This document shows, piece after piece, positions 46,315-59,376 of a stretch of 63,800 nucleotides of DNA (position 1 is its first letter; each line of letters starts with the position of its first letter). The position numbers and the translations under genes are program-made. A model generated the notes under the pieces. That model searched no databases. It saw only the letters and a program-made list of their open reading frames with translations, and had not been told where the DNA came from. This stretch comes from Smittium mucronatum (Eukaryota > Kickxellomycota > Harpellomycetes > Harpellales > Legeriomycetaceae), in contig LSSL01000021.1 in NCBI GenBank assembly GCA_001953115.1, forward strand, positions 1 to 63,800, given 5' to 3'.

Positions 46315-49300
46315 TCTTAAAAGGCTTATAATGAGTTTCATCAGATAAAATATTTAAGTCAAAACAAGCTAAAAACAAAAAGTATAAAAAGGCTATTTTC
46401 CGGCGAATAAAAACTCTATGACCATTTCTTATTATAAAAACAATTTAAAATTATATAAAATGAACCCATAAATTGCAATTACTATCTTTTTTAAAAAAAA
46501 CTAGTTTATATATGGTGAGTTTAACATTTTTTTTGTAGAAAGAATCTGCCATTTTTCAAAATTTGAAAATTTCGATAAGATTTGGATTTTTTCTGAAATT
46601 TTCATCTGTAAATTTAGGAAAATTCTTTGAAATGTTTTCTTTTCTTATCAAAGGCCGAATTTATTTGTTTATTTACGAAAATTTTTAAAAGTAAATAATA
46701 AAGCTATTTTCATTGATGATTTTTGCATCTGCGTTAGTTCAATGTGGTTTTTTATTTATATAAATAATCCATTCTCACTATATTCCAATTTTCTAACATC
46801 ACTTCACAAATATTTTTTTAAACGGCTGCATAACTCAAAAAAATCATATTAATAAATATTTCGTATTAAGTTGAGTGTAAATTTTGCGAAATTTTTTATT
46901 CTTCTTAAACTTTGAAGGGGTCACTACTATTTATTTATTTTTACACTTGATTGAAAATATAAAATATAAAAAATTAAGCGAAAAATATCAAAAAAAACTC
47001 AATAAATTATTTCCGTTTATTTTAGAAAATTTTGAAACTTTTATTATAAATAGATATTTTTAGAGATTCAAAAAAAAAATAGGCTCAATTATTTCTTCCA
47101 TTAAAATTTTACTGCCTTTTTATAGAAACTTATATAAAGTATTTTGATAATAGTAAATTATAAATTTTGGAATTTTAGCTGTGATTTTGTTTCCAGATAA
47201 GTAGTTTTCAGGGAAATTTAGATCCATACTAGAAAGGTTTTTTCTAAAAAAATTTTGGGTTAGATATCTCAGTTTTTCCACAAAAAAAATCCGTAAAAAA
47301 AAATAATAATAAATCAATGCTGATTCAAAAGGTTTAAACTTTTCCAAAAAAAAATAATTAATTAAACATTATGAAGGCTTTTATCTTACACATTATCGAT
47401 TCAGTTTACATCATTATTTATTATAATTATGATTTTATTTATTGAATTTAGTTCGTCAGCATAAAATTAATGTTTTGAGATTAAATAAGGTCGATTTCAC
47501 AAAAAAATATAATAAAAAATAAATTATTGAAATTAAGTGAAAATTTTAGAGACTTAGATCAAAAGAGCTAGAAATTTTTAAAAATAAATTAATATAAACA
47601 TAAATTCTTCTTTGGAAAAACCAGACTTTTTTTTTCTGAATTACTCTCAGAAATAAGAAAAAAAATCAATATTGAACCTGAAAAATATTTTATTAATTTT
47701 CAAAAAATATAATTAGGAGTATAATAATTTTCATTGATGTTTTTATTATTCAAATTTTAGTCTTAAATATCTTTTCTAATAATTATGTAATTATTAGGCT
47801 CCAGAAAGTAAATTATGGTTTTATAATTGATCTGTATCGCCCATATTTTACATTATCTTACAATAAAATTCCGATATACAAAAAAAAAAATAGAATCGCC
47901 CATAATTATAAAAAAATATAAAAATCATTCCACTCTCATTGATATTATAATTATCTATTTATATTGAACAATATTTATTGAATATATAATGTTTTTGAGA
48001 GTATAAGTGAACATTTTAGCTAAATTCTATTTCATATTATTCTGGTTTAGGTTTATGTACTGTGGTTGCAATAAGGATTTTATACAATAGGAATAAATAT
48101 TTTATATTAAAAATGGGAAAAATCTGGTACTAATATCAAAGGAGGTTAAATGTAAATGAAATACTATTTCTTTTTTTTATCAATGAAAAAAATGTAACCC
48201 AATCAATCTTATGAGCTTACTGAAATATTAAAATTGATGATCAAAACGTATCTTGATAAATTATACGCTGTTCAAATCCTTGAAGAAAATTTTTTTTCAA
48301 GTTTTTTTATTTTTGTTTACCATTCATGAAAATTCATATTGATAAAAGAAGTAATTTTTAAAATATTAAAATATTAAAATTTTTGAATCTAAGTGAATTT
48401 ATTTGGTGTTAATAAATCTTGAATCATTTTGATTATGGATTTCAAATTTTATGTAGATTATATTTATTCCGCATTTCCCTAAAGATGCAATTAAATTTTA
48501 GTAATAAATATTTTCCTAGAATTTTTGTACAAAAAATAAAAATTGAAGTCCAATCCCAAAAAAACGTCTTTTTCTATACATATTTGTGGTAATATTTTAC
48601 ACAATTCTTTAATGAATTTAGAGTTTAGTATTAAAACCATTATAATTATGATAAACTAAATTGATTAAAAAATAAAAAAGTAACTATGTTAAGAACTTTA
48701 AATACTTAATTTGTGATAAAACCAGAATTTTTTTATATTGTGATTTAGATTATTATAGTTATTATATCACTTTACCTTTTTTTTATTTCTTTTCTAATGA
48801 TATGAAATATGTTGTTGGTTTTTATATAAAAATTTAATTTTATACATTAATATATTTTTTAAAAAATTAGCAGGGGCTATATATTTCCTATATCAATTTT
48901 ACTTGCATAAAAATACTTAGTATTAGACTATTTTGAAAAAATATACAAGTTGAAAAAAAATAGAATATTCCCTTTGGATAATTTTCTCAGCAGTTTTTAA
49001 ATAAAATCGGATTATTTGGTAATTAGAGTTTTCTTGATTTAATTTGACTTCTCATTTTTAAATAATTATGAATTTGTATAAGTCCATATTTCAACCAGAT
49101 TTTATTCAATTTTGTCTTAATAATATTTCCCTAACCCTATATAAAATTTATAAATTCTCATAAAACCTCAGGAACTTTCATTATTTTTTAGATTGAGATA
49201 TCTCATCCTTAATTTTAATTTAAATATTTAAAGGCTGTATTTTTTTTCAATGTGAATTGACTTGCTCAATCTTACTAGCTGAAATCTTTTTCAAAATAGC

Positions 49301-51630
49301 TCAAGTTCAATAATTTCATAATATTATTTATTTATCATAATTAGAGTTATTACGGAGGATTAAATTAATACGAATGTTAGTTAAATTCACATATTACGAA
49401 CTATTTATAATTAATAGTTAAAATTTTATTTGTTCATAAATATGAATTTGAATTTTTACATATATTTATTCATATTGATAATCATTTTCTCCAATAACTA
49501 TACTTTATAGATTTTGTGGAATAATTATTTTTTAAGCTATATATGCTTGGTTCAGAGTCTGAGATTGAATTTTTAAACAAAAAGTCGGCACTTATATTAT
49601 GGATTAACTTTATTATTTTTTAAAAAATCTATCGATGATACCTCTAACTTTTAACTTCAATAAAATCAGCATGATTAGGGAAAAAATCGTTTTTTCGCCA
49701 ATCCAAGCAACAAAAACGGGGTTCCTTGTGCTTTCCAATACTTTTTTTACATTTTGATGATGTTCTTAGACTCAAATAATTCTTTTGGGAAGTTTTTCAA
49801 AAATAAAATTAATGATAAAAAATCTCAGTTTATTTTTCTCCTAAATTTAGATATATAAAATTCATCTATGGGCCATTTTTTCTTCTTTTTTATTTAATTG
49901 GGGTTTAGTAAGTAATTATATATATTTATTTTCTCAAATTTTTTATCTGAGAGAATGTTTTTTATTTAACATGAATTTTTATTCTGTTATTTATTTTAGT
50001 AATACTTGAAGTAATCTTAAATTCAATTTTCTAATAAATAAGTGGAAATTTTCAATTGATATATATTTCTTTAAAATAAATTCGATGTAACATTTTTCTA
50101 TTTTCATCCCAACCTTGCACAAAAAACTTATAGTATTTATTCTGCAGTATTAATATATCACAGCGTATCTTTTATTTCAATTGTTTTTTTAGTTTCTAGT
50201 TCCTTTTAACTAAAATATAATTAAACTTTTCTCACTTAAATTCACAAAAAATCCAAACATACATTATCTTAATTTGATGATTATATGATTAGAGCATTAT
50301 TCGATCTTAATTTAATGGTAAAAATTAGGGAAAATCTTGGAGATTCAAATTTCATAGTTATAAACCCCAAAAAAAAATTAAATATGGTTTTGAAAACTTC
50401 TTAAAATCGAAAATGTTATGCATAAATTTATTTTTCGCTATTAAAAATAAAGAAATGAATCATTATTTTTTTAGATAAATAAATAATTCATTATAAAAAT
50501 ATATGAACGAATTTTAGTAATAAAAGAGGTTTTTTAAATTCACTTTTCCCATTAAATACTAATTAATATAGCTTATAATTATCTAATATTTTTAAATTTT
50601 TCAAGTTTGGTAAATTTTAATGATTTTGTTTATTTTTCCATATTTTGGATTGAAATAACTACAAAAAATCTAAAAAATAGTAACTATTTTATTTAACTTC
50701 ATTAAAACCATACCCCATTTTATTAAGGAACTAATATACAAGGGAAATTGTGGTATTTTCGTAATTTGTGCACTTTTCATATCAAAATATTGGTTATACG
50801 ACATTTAACCAAAGGGATAATGGCCCAAATAAGTTTTTCTGTGTCAATTTGTCTAAATTTAAAATTGATAAAATAGAAATTTCGCCAAAAAGTATTTGGA
50901 AAATTCTTCATATAATATAAATTCTTGTTTTATATGAAATCTTTATTAAGTCTAGAAATAATGTACTCATTATCCAATAATTTCAATCTGAACCCCAAAG
51001 AATTCCTGTATTTTATCACAAAATTCATATGAATAAGCAAACTCGCTCTTTCATGGTTTTTTAACATATTTTCAAAAGTCTTTAAGATTTTTTTTCATAA
51101 TTAAGTAATTTACCTGTTAAAAATTCATAAAATAAAAAAAAATTCCAATTTTTGAGAAAGAAAATTTTATCCCGAAATGTAATATAGAGGATTAAATTTT
51201 ATCTATACAACACTAAAAAAAATTTCAATTTAAAATTAAATGAGAAATTTTATATTTAATACCCTCTATTTTGTAGAAATTTTTTTAAATTTTTTTTATC
51301 TAAACACAAGAACTAAATACATATCATAAGTTTAAAGATATGTCGCTTCAAAATTAATAATAAAATTGAATATATCTTTGAATTCCCCAAGTTTATTCTG
51401 ACGTATTGTAATAGAAAAGTGTTAGTTTACAAAAGATTTAGATACTATAAAAAAAGTACTTCTATAAAAAATGGAAACACTCATTGGCCATTTACATTAA
51501 AAAGCTGTAAAGTTAAAGCTAAAACAAAATATTCTTCACTTCAGGTGATCAATAAAATGGTGATGGACACTTTACCGATTTGAATTAATAGAGGCTATAT
51601 ATGTTAAAAATTTGGTAAAGGATAAAAAAT
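46315..51630. other. AT-rich gene desert
   Basis: Apart from the retroposon stub at 47836-47904, I see no gene, RNA or repeat array. A faint GC-richer patch at about 49680-49740 has no coding frame. Confidence 0.6.
47836..47904 (+). mobile_element. Retroposon 3'-end stub with about 10-bp target-site duplication
   Basis: ATCGCCCATA at 47836-47845 recurs at 47895-47904. Between them, about 49 bp end CTTACAATAAAATTCCGATA then TACA and A(10). This is the same AATAAAATTCCG-type 3' end as at 3836-3868, here on the plus strand. It is a 5'-truncated copy. Confidence 0.6.
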
Positions 51631-52678
51631 TTGAGAATAAAAATGAAAAAGCCAAAAGTTGTTATTGTAGAATGTTCGGGTTCAGTTGAAACTGATTTTT
51701 CGGCATATATTTCTGAAAGACGTTCCCTAAATAAAATTATAAATCACGAGAGAAATAAATCATACTTTTTGGCGCTGAATATTATTAAAAAAATATCAGA
51801 TATATCCGTAGCAGAGTTTTTTACTTTGAGGAGTAAAAGCCTTTTAATCAATTCAAATATAGTTAAAACGACAAAAAATAAATTGATGATATTTTATACT
51901 CGGTAAAACCCCGATTTTTTGCATAGATCGGATACATGGTTTTTCGTTGGAGCTTTTAAAAATGATCTTTCATTATTTTATCAGAGTTTTTACATATAAT
52001 ATGCTATGAAAATAAATTTTTCCCTCTTGTTTATAGTTTGCTTTTAAATAAAGCGAAGAAAGCTATTTATTTGGCACTACAAATTATCATTACATAATCT
52101 TTCATGACAAAGGACATACAAGGTACCCCCTAAATAAAATAAAATCATATTTTTATATCAAAAATAATCAACCCAAACACCTCACTTTTCTCTATAGTGC
52201 CGCATCACTGTGTTTTTTTCATTTTTACCAAAGCGTATAAAGAGCTTTTCAGAGGGTTGATCTGCAGAATAAATTTTAAGAAGCAGTGGATAAATCAATA
52301 TGATGTTCTTTTTATATTCAAATTCCACTAGCTTTTATCTTTCCACAAAATCATCAGATTAGTATTGAAGATTTTTTCTAGCAAAAACAATCGATCTAGC
52401 TCAGATAGTGAATTAATTTGATAAATAAATTTTTTCTAATGTGGATTTAAGATGTGTGCAGCAGATATTCATGTAATGTATCGCTTTTTTTTTTTTGAAA
52501 AATTACAAATAAGATATAAAAATGCTCCAAAAAACCAAAACTACATAGATGCATGTCACAACAGGCTCTCCTTAATTTGTGGAATAATAACTCATATTTT
52601 GGATTTTTTTTTGACAAACTACAGAAAGGGAAAATTAAAACGGGAAAATTATTTAGAGAACCGTAAATTTGAGTAACA
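51631..52678 (+). pseudogene. Mutator-like (MULE) transposase pseudogene B
   Basis: Pieces of a second MULE transposase run in order along one strand. 51631-51906 is open (92 codons) and ends FTLRSKSLLINSN with IFYTR, matching the region upstream of the catalytic core. After TAA the same frame gives FLHRSDTWFFVGAFKNDLSL then FYQSF, the equivalent of the family TWFxDGTFK block, but the catalytic Asp is Val (GTT). A frameshift leads to FFPLVYSLLLNKAKKAIY (from about 52017), another to CFFHFYQSV (52211), and a last frame (52452-52676) to ACHNRLSLICGIITHILDFF, the conserved HNRL C-terminal helix region. Two or more frameshifts, several stops and the lost Asp make it dead. It belongs to a different MULE subfamily from copy A. 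Confidence 0.75.
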
Positions 52679-55530
52679 TACTTAAAAACACAAAAAAACA
52701 AAAACAAAAGTTTTTTGTCATTTCTGAAAAGATTTAAACTTTTTCTTTAAACTATCTTTATTTTAAATAAAAGACAATAATGTACGAATATATATAATTT
52801 TGGATATTTGAAATAATTTAATTAAAAATGTGAAAAAAAAAATCAACCAAAAAAATATTTTACTCTCAAAGAGATTTTAAAATCAATTTTCAATTTATCT
52901 AATTTTTTTTCTAATAATCTATAAAATAAAACAAAAAAATTCCTATTATTTGAATATTAGTTTATTGTAAATTTAAATAAAAAACTGTTAAGGTTGATCT
53001 GAAATTTTCATGCTTAAAACTGCCTGCGTTTGGACTTTTTTTTGTGACCCTATGTAAGCATTTCAAAATTTCTCTATTCTATACCAGAACTATTACATTA
53101 TAAAAAATATTAAAGCACGTTTATAGGCAAAAATATCTTTTGTGGCTTTTTAGATAATGTTTCAGACTATATTTATTTTAATAATGTAAAAATTCTGAAT
53201 AAAAAAGATTTCATTTTCAAAGAAAATATGAACTTATTGACAGTTTTTGCATAAAAATATTTTCTTTAAATCTACAAAGAAAAAAAAACTTCAAAAAATT
53301 ATAAATAAGCAAAATTTACATGTAGTGAAATGTTCATTGGGCGATATTTCAATTTGGAAAATTTTCAATTTAGACAATATGCATTTGGGTCTAAAAATTG
53401 GGTCGATTCTCGTGGGACCCAAACTAGTATATGACTCTAAGTGGGAGTTTAATTCACAATTGAAAAAGGTGTATTTATGACTTTGTAAACTTTTCCCTAA
53501 TTTAATTTGATTGTTTTTTTATTTTTTGCTAAAAAATATCGTTTATTGCTGGTAAGAATGGCTTTATACTATTAATTAGTAATTTTTGCTGAAAATCAGC
53601 TATAAAACTAATAAGAAAGGATAATAAAAAAAAATTCTAATAATTGTGAGTGACGATTTTTCGGATCTAAAATTATATATATATTTTTAGATGTGATTGG
53701 TTACTCTCATCTTTTCCAAAATTCATTTTAATAGTGTAAATAAGTTCACTTATAATGAAAATAATTAGAATAAATGAACAGAAAGTCTGAAATATAATGG
53801 TGGTGTGACGTCAATGTACAAAAACTATAAAAAGATAGCTCTAATATAATTTAAAACTAATAATCCCTAATTCACTGGATGAATACTTTTATTGAATTAT
53901 CTTGAAGATTTCACTCCTAAAAGTTAATTTAATTTAAACTTTTATATTTATTTGTGTTAATTTATATACACTTTACTTAAAATGATATTTTATATCTTTT
54001 TTTCCTAATAAACTCTATTTTCCAAGCCATACAATTGATCTAAAAAGCATTTTCTAATCAGCTATAAAAAAGAATAATTCTCTTTTTTATGAATCGACGT
54101 ATATAAAAAATTCCATACTTAGTGGTTTTCTATTGTAAAATATCACTAACTAATAAAAAATGATCAAAACCTAATATTATATTATTAAATCTTTTAAAAT
54201 TTCTATTAAATTCATCGTTTCTATCATACTAATCAAAAATTTCTCCACGCTTGTATATTTCCTCATAAAATAATAAAGAAAAGCAAAGAAAATTATAGGA
54301 CCAGATTTCAAAACACCTATGTGAGAATTTTTTATTTATTTATTCTTAATATTTAATTTTCTAATTTTCTAATTGATATTTCTTTAATATATTAAGTTTA
54401 TTTGGATAAATTAGGCTGATTGAGAAACCAAACCTAATTTTAAATATTTACACATTAAGATTGTAATTAACACTCTATTTGGATAAATTAAGAATTATAA
54501 AAAAACAATTTCTGTTCTTAATTTTTCAAAATTAAAACCGATTGAGCCAACTAAATATATGCCAGAATTAATATTCACTAATAGTTTATTAATAGGTATC
54601 CAGATAAATCCCTGCCATAAAAAAATAATTAAGTTTTATAAGTAGTGTCGTAATATATTTATTTTTCATGACTGATATACAGGGCTTTTTTGAAATTAAA
54701 GGGCTTTCAAACCAATCCAAGAGAGTCTGCTATCAGTTGAACAGAGATTCACCTTTTTTTTTATTAAAACGTATAAAAACTAAACCTTTTGGACCAATAA
54801 TAACAATTTACCAGTAACTGAGAGTAAAATCGTGTGGAATCAGGTGTGATAGAATCCACCTTTTCCAGGAATTAGTTTGAATATATTTTTACTTAGATCT
54901 AATTATTTTAAGACAATATTTTCTACCCTCTAAATATCACCCAATGATATTTAGAGATAGTTCTAATTAGACTAACCCTCTCCATAATAACCAAGGTAAA
55001 GTATTTTTCAATGATTAATCCGATCAACACGTAAAAAATAATTCTTCAAAAAAGGGTTTGAACCTTCTAGAGATAAACTTAACAGCGAATAATGTTTTAT
55101 TTTTGAATATTCATATTTATCCGACCAATAATAACCAAAAATTTCAAATCAAATTGAATAATATTACTTCTCCTATGGTTTTGATTGATCTATTTGGTTG
55201 GAAATTAGCAGCTAACTTTATAAATATCAAATTACTAATTAAATTTAAAAATTATTATTATGGGGTCCACATTTTTTGAATCCTATTTCTATCTTTATTT
55301 TTGATAAATAATGCTTTTAAACATAGTCCCATAATTCCATTTAAAAAAAGCCCCGAACTAGGCTATAACAAAGCCTATAAGTCTGGATATTTATGCAAAA
55401 AAAACCTGATTTTCGATCTTCACTAACCATTGGAACACACGAGCACACTTTCGAGAGCAATTATTCATATCATATTTCTGTAAAATATAAATTATAACAT
55501 AAAATAAATAAATAAAAGTAAAAATGATTG
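52679..55530. other. AT-rich gene desert
   Basis: No supportable gene. An open frame at 53247-53480 and a GC-richer patch near 54720-54870 have no recognisable motif; a short direct repeat TATTTGGATAAATTA occurs near 54395 and 54477. Confidence 0.55.
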
Positions 55531-55612
55531 TCCGCTTAGTCCATTTGCAGTATGGATGGTTTATCGGTATATTTTTTCATGCCAAGCGGCTGACCCGGGT
55601 TCAATTTCTGTC
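55531..55612 (+). pseudogene. tRNA-like sequence, pseudogene or SINE head
   Basis: A box-A-like TAGTCCATTTG at 55537-55547 and a box-B-like GGTTCAATTTC at 55598-55608 (preceded by GACCC) are in the order of a Pol III promoter. The distance of 61 bp is longer than in an intronless class I tRNA. A GCC-containing loop (ATGCCAA) can be drawn, but the anticodon and acceptor stems do not pair, so it is not a functional tRNA. It may be a decayed tRNA gene or a tRNA-derived element. Confidence 0.3.
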
Positions 55613-58600
55613 TACGTATCTTATTAATTTACTTTATTCTAATCCATTGAATTTTGTTGGGATTGAGTAAATGGCATATTTTTGAACAATCTTTCTATCA
55701 CTTTTTTCTTCAAAAAATTGACTTTTTAAACTTCTTTAATAACTATGAATTGCATTTTTTTTATTTGATAATTCACATACACGAAATATTTATTTAATAA
55801 AATAATAATAATTACATACAGTAGTATCTTATAACCTTAAGATGATTTCATTTTTTATCTATACAAGCATTTTTTTAATAAGTGCTAAAACATAAATGAA
55901 ATTTTAAAAACATGGATTTACTGTTTTTTAGAAAAAAATACATGAATAATGTACCAAATAATGATGATTTTTGCTAATTATTATCGAAAATAACAAACAA
56001 TAAATTGTTCCTAAATTTTTTAAACAACTAATTTTTTAAAAAATTAATTTGATTGATTAATTATTATTTTTACGTTGAAACTATTAATTTACCAATTCTT
56101 AATCGAGTTATTAAAATTAATATTTTTTACAAGTATAAATGTCGTGATTATGAGTCAACTTCCTGTTTATTAGATATCAATTTTCTTGTTCTCTAAGCAC
56201 AAATATTTTGATTGATTTTTTTTATAAATGAACTGTTTGTTTTTACTTTATTTTTTAAAAATAATTCTTTTTTTTTTTTAAGTTGAGCGAGTGGAAAAAT
56301 TTAACATATTTTCCTTCAGTCCTGATATAGTAATTCATAAATTAATTAACTTTATATGCTATATTAATAATCAGGAGATAAATATTTTCTTAAACTCACA
56401 TATAATTATATTCGCTTCATACCAAATCCTACAAAAAAAAAAGAGACACTTTAAGATTCTAATTATATTTAGATTATTTTTTTCGCCAAATCTCTAGTTA
56501 AAAAGAGAAACTAACCAAAAAAATCATAAACCACTATCTTTATATTAATTATATTGCTGAGTCCAAAATTATCAAAATATTCAATTTGATGTTTTTTTTT
56601 CTCTCCCTCTTTTACAATTGATTTAAAAAAATCCAAAAAACACCACTTTAAACTCTTTGGATTATTTTTTTAAATTTGTATACATTATATAATTTTTAAT
56701 TTTAATTTATAAATTTATCATTCAAAATAATCAAAAATTTCAGAAATTTTTGATAATTGAAAAAGCAACTGCAACACTGAAGTTTAATATAGTAATAAAA
56801 TATTCTATATATGTATTAAAAAATGTAAATACGTTCTTTTTTGATAAAATCTTTGCTTTAAACAATCTATCAATTTTAAAATAAATAAAAAAAATTTCAT
56901 CTAAATTTTCGCAAATTTCGAAAAAACCATATAAAGAAGAATTTTATTTCTCATCGCAAAAAGATTAAATTTTAAATAAAATCTAGAAACCGTATGAAAT
57001 AATGAAAGATAAATTATATTATATATTATGTAATTTTTTTATTATTATAAAATTTTGAAAATTTTTTCGAAGAATTATTAATTTCAGTTTTATAAATCAT
57101 ATAAATAAATTTAAATTATTTAAATTAGATACAGTTAATTTTTATGAATTTTCCCTAAAAACTTCTCCAAATCTTCTGTAAATTAGGAAAAGTCCCATAT
57201 TCAAATGAAACATCATCTAAATATTGAGTTACAATATTATTAAAATTACATGTAATTTGATACTAAATTCAATATTTTTTTAAATTTTCGATTACCAAGT
57301 TATATCATTAATAACTGTTCAATGAATAAACTGCAAGAAATTTTACCTATAATTAAAAATATTTATAATAATGATACATTATTTATTGAACTAAATTTTA
57401 TTTTAAAAATATTAATTGAAGATTAAAGTTCTTTTAATGTTTATTTAAATTAAAAAAAGTTGTTAACCCTATTTAATTTCATATGTGAAAATATTGCAAA
57501 TATTTTAAAAATCTAAACTATAAATTTTCGTGAAAAAATCAAATAAATGTCATTACTATGATTCGATAAGATATTATGGGTTGAATTTTGGAAATAAATG
57601 AAAAAATGGTAATAATTTTAGTTGATAAAATTATTGAATAATTTGTCGTAATTTTTTTTGAGAATACTTTAATGAAATAAATCAGATACATTTATGATAA
57701 AAACTTAAATTATAGATTATTTTTTTTGAATTTTTTTGAATTAATCGCTATATAAACAATTTTAAAATATAATGTGTAAAATTATAAATTAACGTTTTTT
57801 TGATAAAATGTCAATTTATATATTATTTACGCCATATTAACAAAATTTATCATATTTATAAATAAAATTGGAAAAAAAAATGAGTAGTTAAAACTTTATA
57901 AATAAAATAATAAGTAAAGTCAAAGAGATACACGTAAACACTGCGGAGTGATATTTAACCTGATTTAGTTTAACCAAAATTATAGCTATCCTTTTTTCAC
58001 GCAATTTAAATTCCTCCTACGAAAAATTTAACTCACTTACCATCTGCTCTGATATACAACTTACATAATTTATACTTTTCCTGCTTGTCTATTTTATTAC
58101 TTGAAAATTTTACTTTTGGCCAATTTTCTTACTTGCTATTTTCCCTAACACTCAATTAACATGTATAAAAATCTAATCAATGTCATATTTATTTAATTAA
58201 AATATAATTCGTGAATCTTTTCTAGCTCGTTATTATTATTATTATTAAAACTTGACCAAAAAAAATTTACATATATTTTTTTGAGATTTACCTCTAAAAA
58301 AATGTAATTTTATTTAATCAGTCATAATATAATTTACATAAATACAAAATGATATTGAATAACCTCATCATAACTGGGATTTTTTATCAATTCTAAGCGA
58401 AGAGCTATTTTTATATCCTGTTAGTGATTAAAAGGATTATTATAACCCTAAATTTCAGTGAGCTTAAATTCTCATAATTTAAATATTCTTGAGCGCAAAA
58501 TTAAAAAAAACATATAGGTGAAATATATGAGCCAAAAAACAAAAAATTAGCCTCCGATTGATTATCAGACGTTTTATACAAGAAATATACTTACTCGATA

Positions 58601-58633
58601 GATTTTTCGTTATCTATTTTCTTTTATTAAGCG
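55613..58633. other. AT-rich gene desert
   Basis: No gene or RNA that I can support. A slightly pyrimidine-rich patch at 57990-58150 lacks an open frame of note. Confidence 0.55.
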
Positions 58634-59376
58634 TATTAATTCAATTAAAACTACGACATCAAATAAAATATCTAAAACCCAAATGTTTTCAGTTTATTTC
58701 TGTCAATAATAATTTTAAATCCTAAATATTGGGTCCAAAAAATCTTTGCGAGCAAAATAATTAAAAAAACTAAATAAGTGATTATCTATCAACGAAACCA
58801 ATAAATGAATCTTGCACGATCTATATAAAAAAATAGCTCACATTTATCAGTATTGATAAAAATTTCTAAAACAAGATATTTCCTGTTAAAATTTTATTCT
58901 CACAAAACCATGTTAGCTATTATTAATAATACTTAAAAAAGCAGATAATCAAGCTAAATAATATCCCATATCTTCTAAAGAAGCTCTTTAATGCCCTAAT
59001 AATCCATCAACAAAAATATCCATCACATTTTTTTTAAAAATTTACTATCTATAATTAATATGAAAGTATTACCCTATTACCTTATATATAGAGAATATAT
59101 ATATCTAATATTCATTAATTCGGTTTTAAAACATTATTTTATAGAATTAATATACTATCATCCATATAAATACCCCATCATTTAATTTTTTTTAATACGC
59201 ACTCATTTTCACAACCCCGCTTATGGATTATACATTTAAACGAGCTTTTATATAAATTTTTTTGCATTTGATATTTTTAGAACCCTTTCATAAAATGATC
59301 AGCCTGAATTATTTTTCGTGAGATATCTAAACTTTAGCATATCAAATACATATGAAAATTTTTGATTTTATTATTT
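58634..59376 (+). repeat. Left arm of a large, essentially identical inverted repeat
   Basis: Every segment I compared is the exact reverse complement of 63058-63800, with coordinates summing to 122434 at both extremes, so there is no net insertion or deletion across 743 bp. Identity breaks at 59377 (G against T), after which only faint similarity remains. The arm is AT-rich and has no gene. The outer boundary at 58634 is set only by the end of the window on the other side and may lie further out. Confidence 0.95.
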
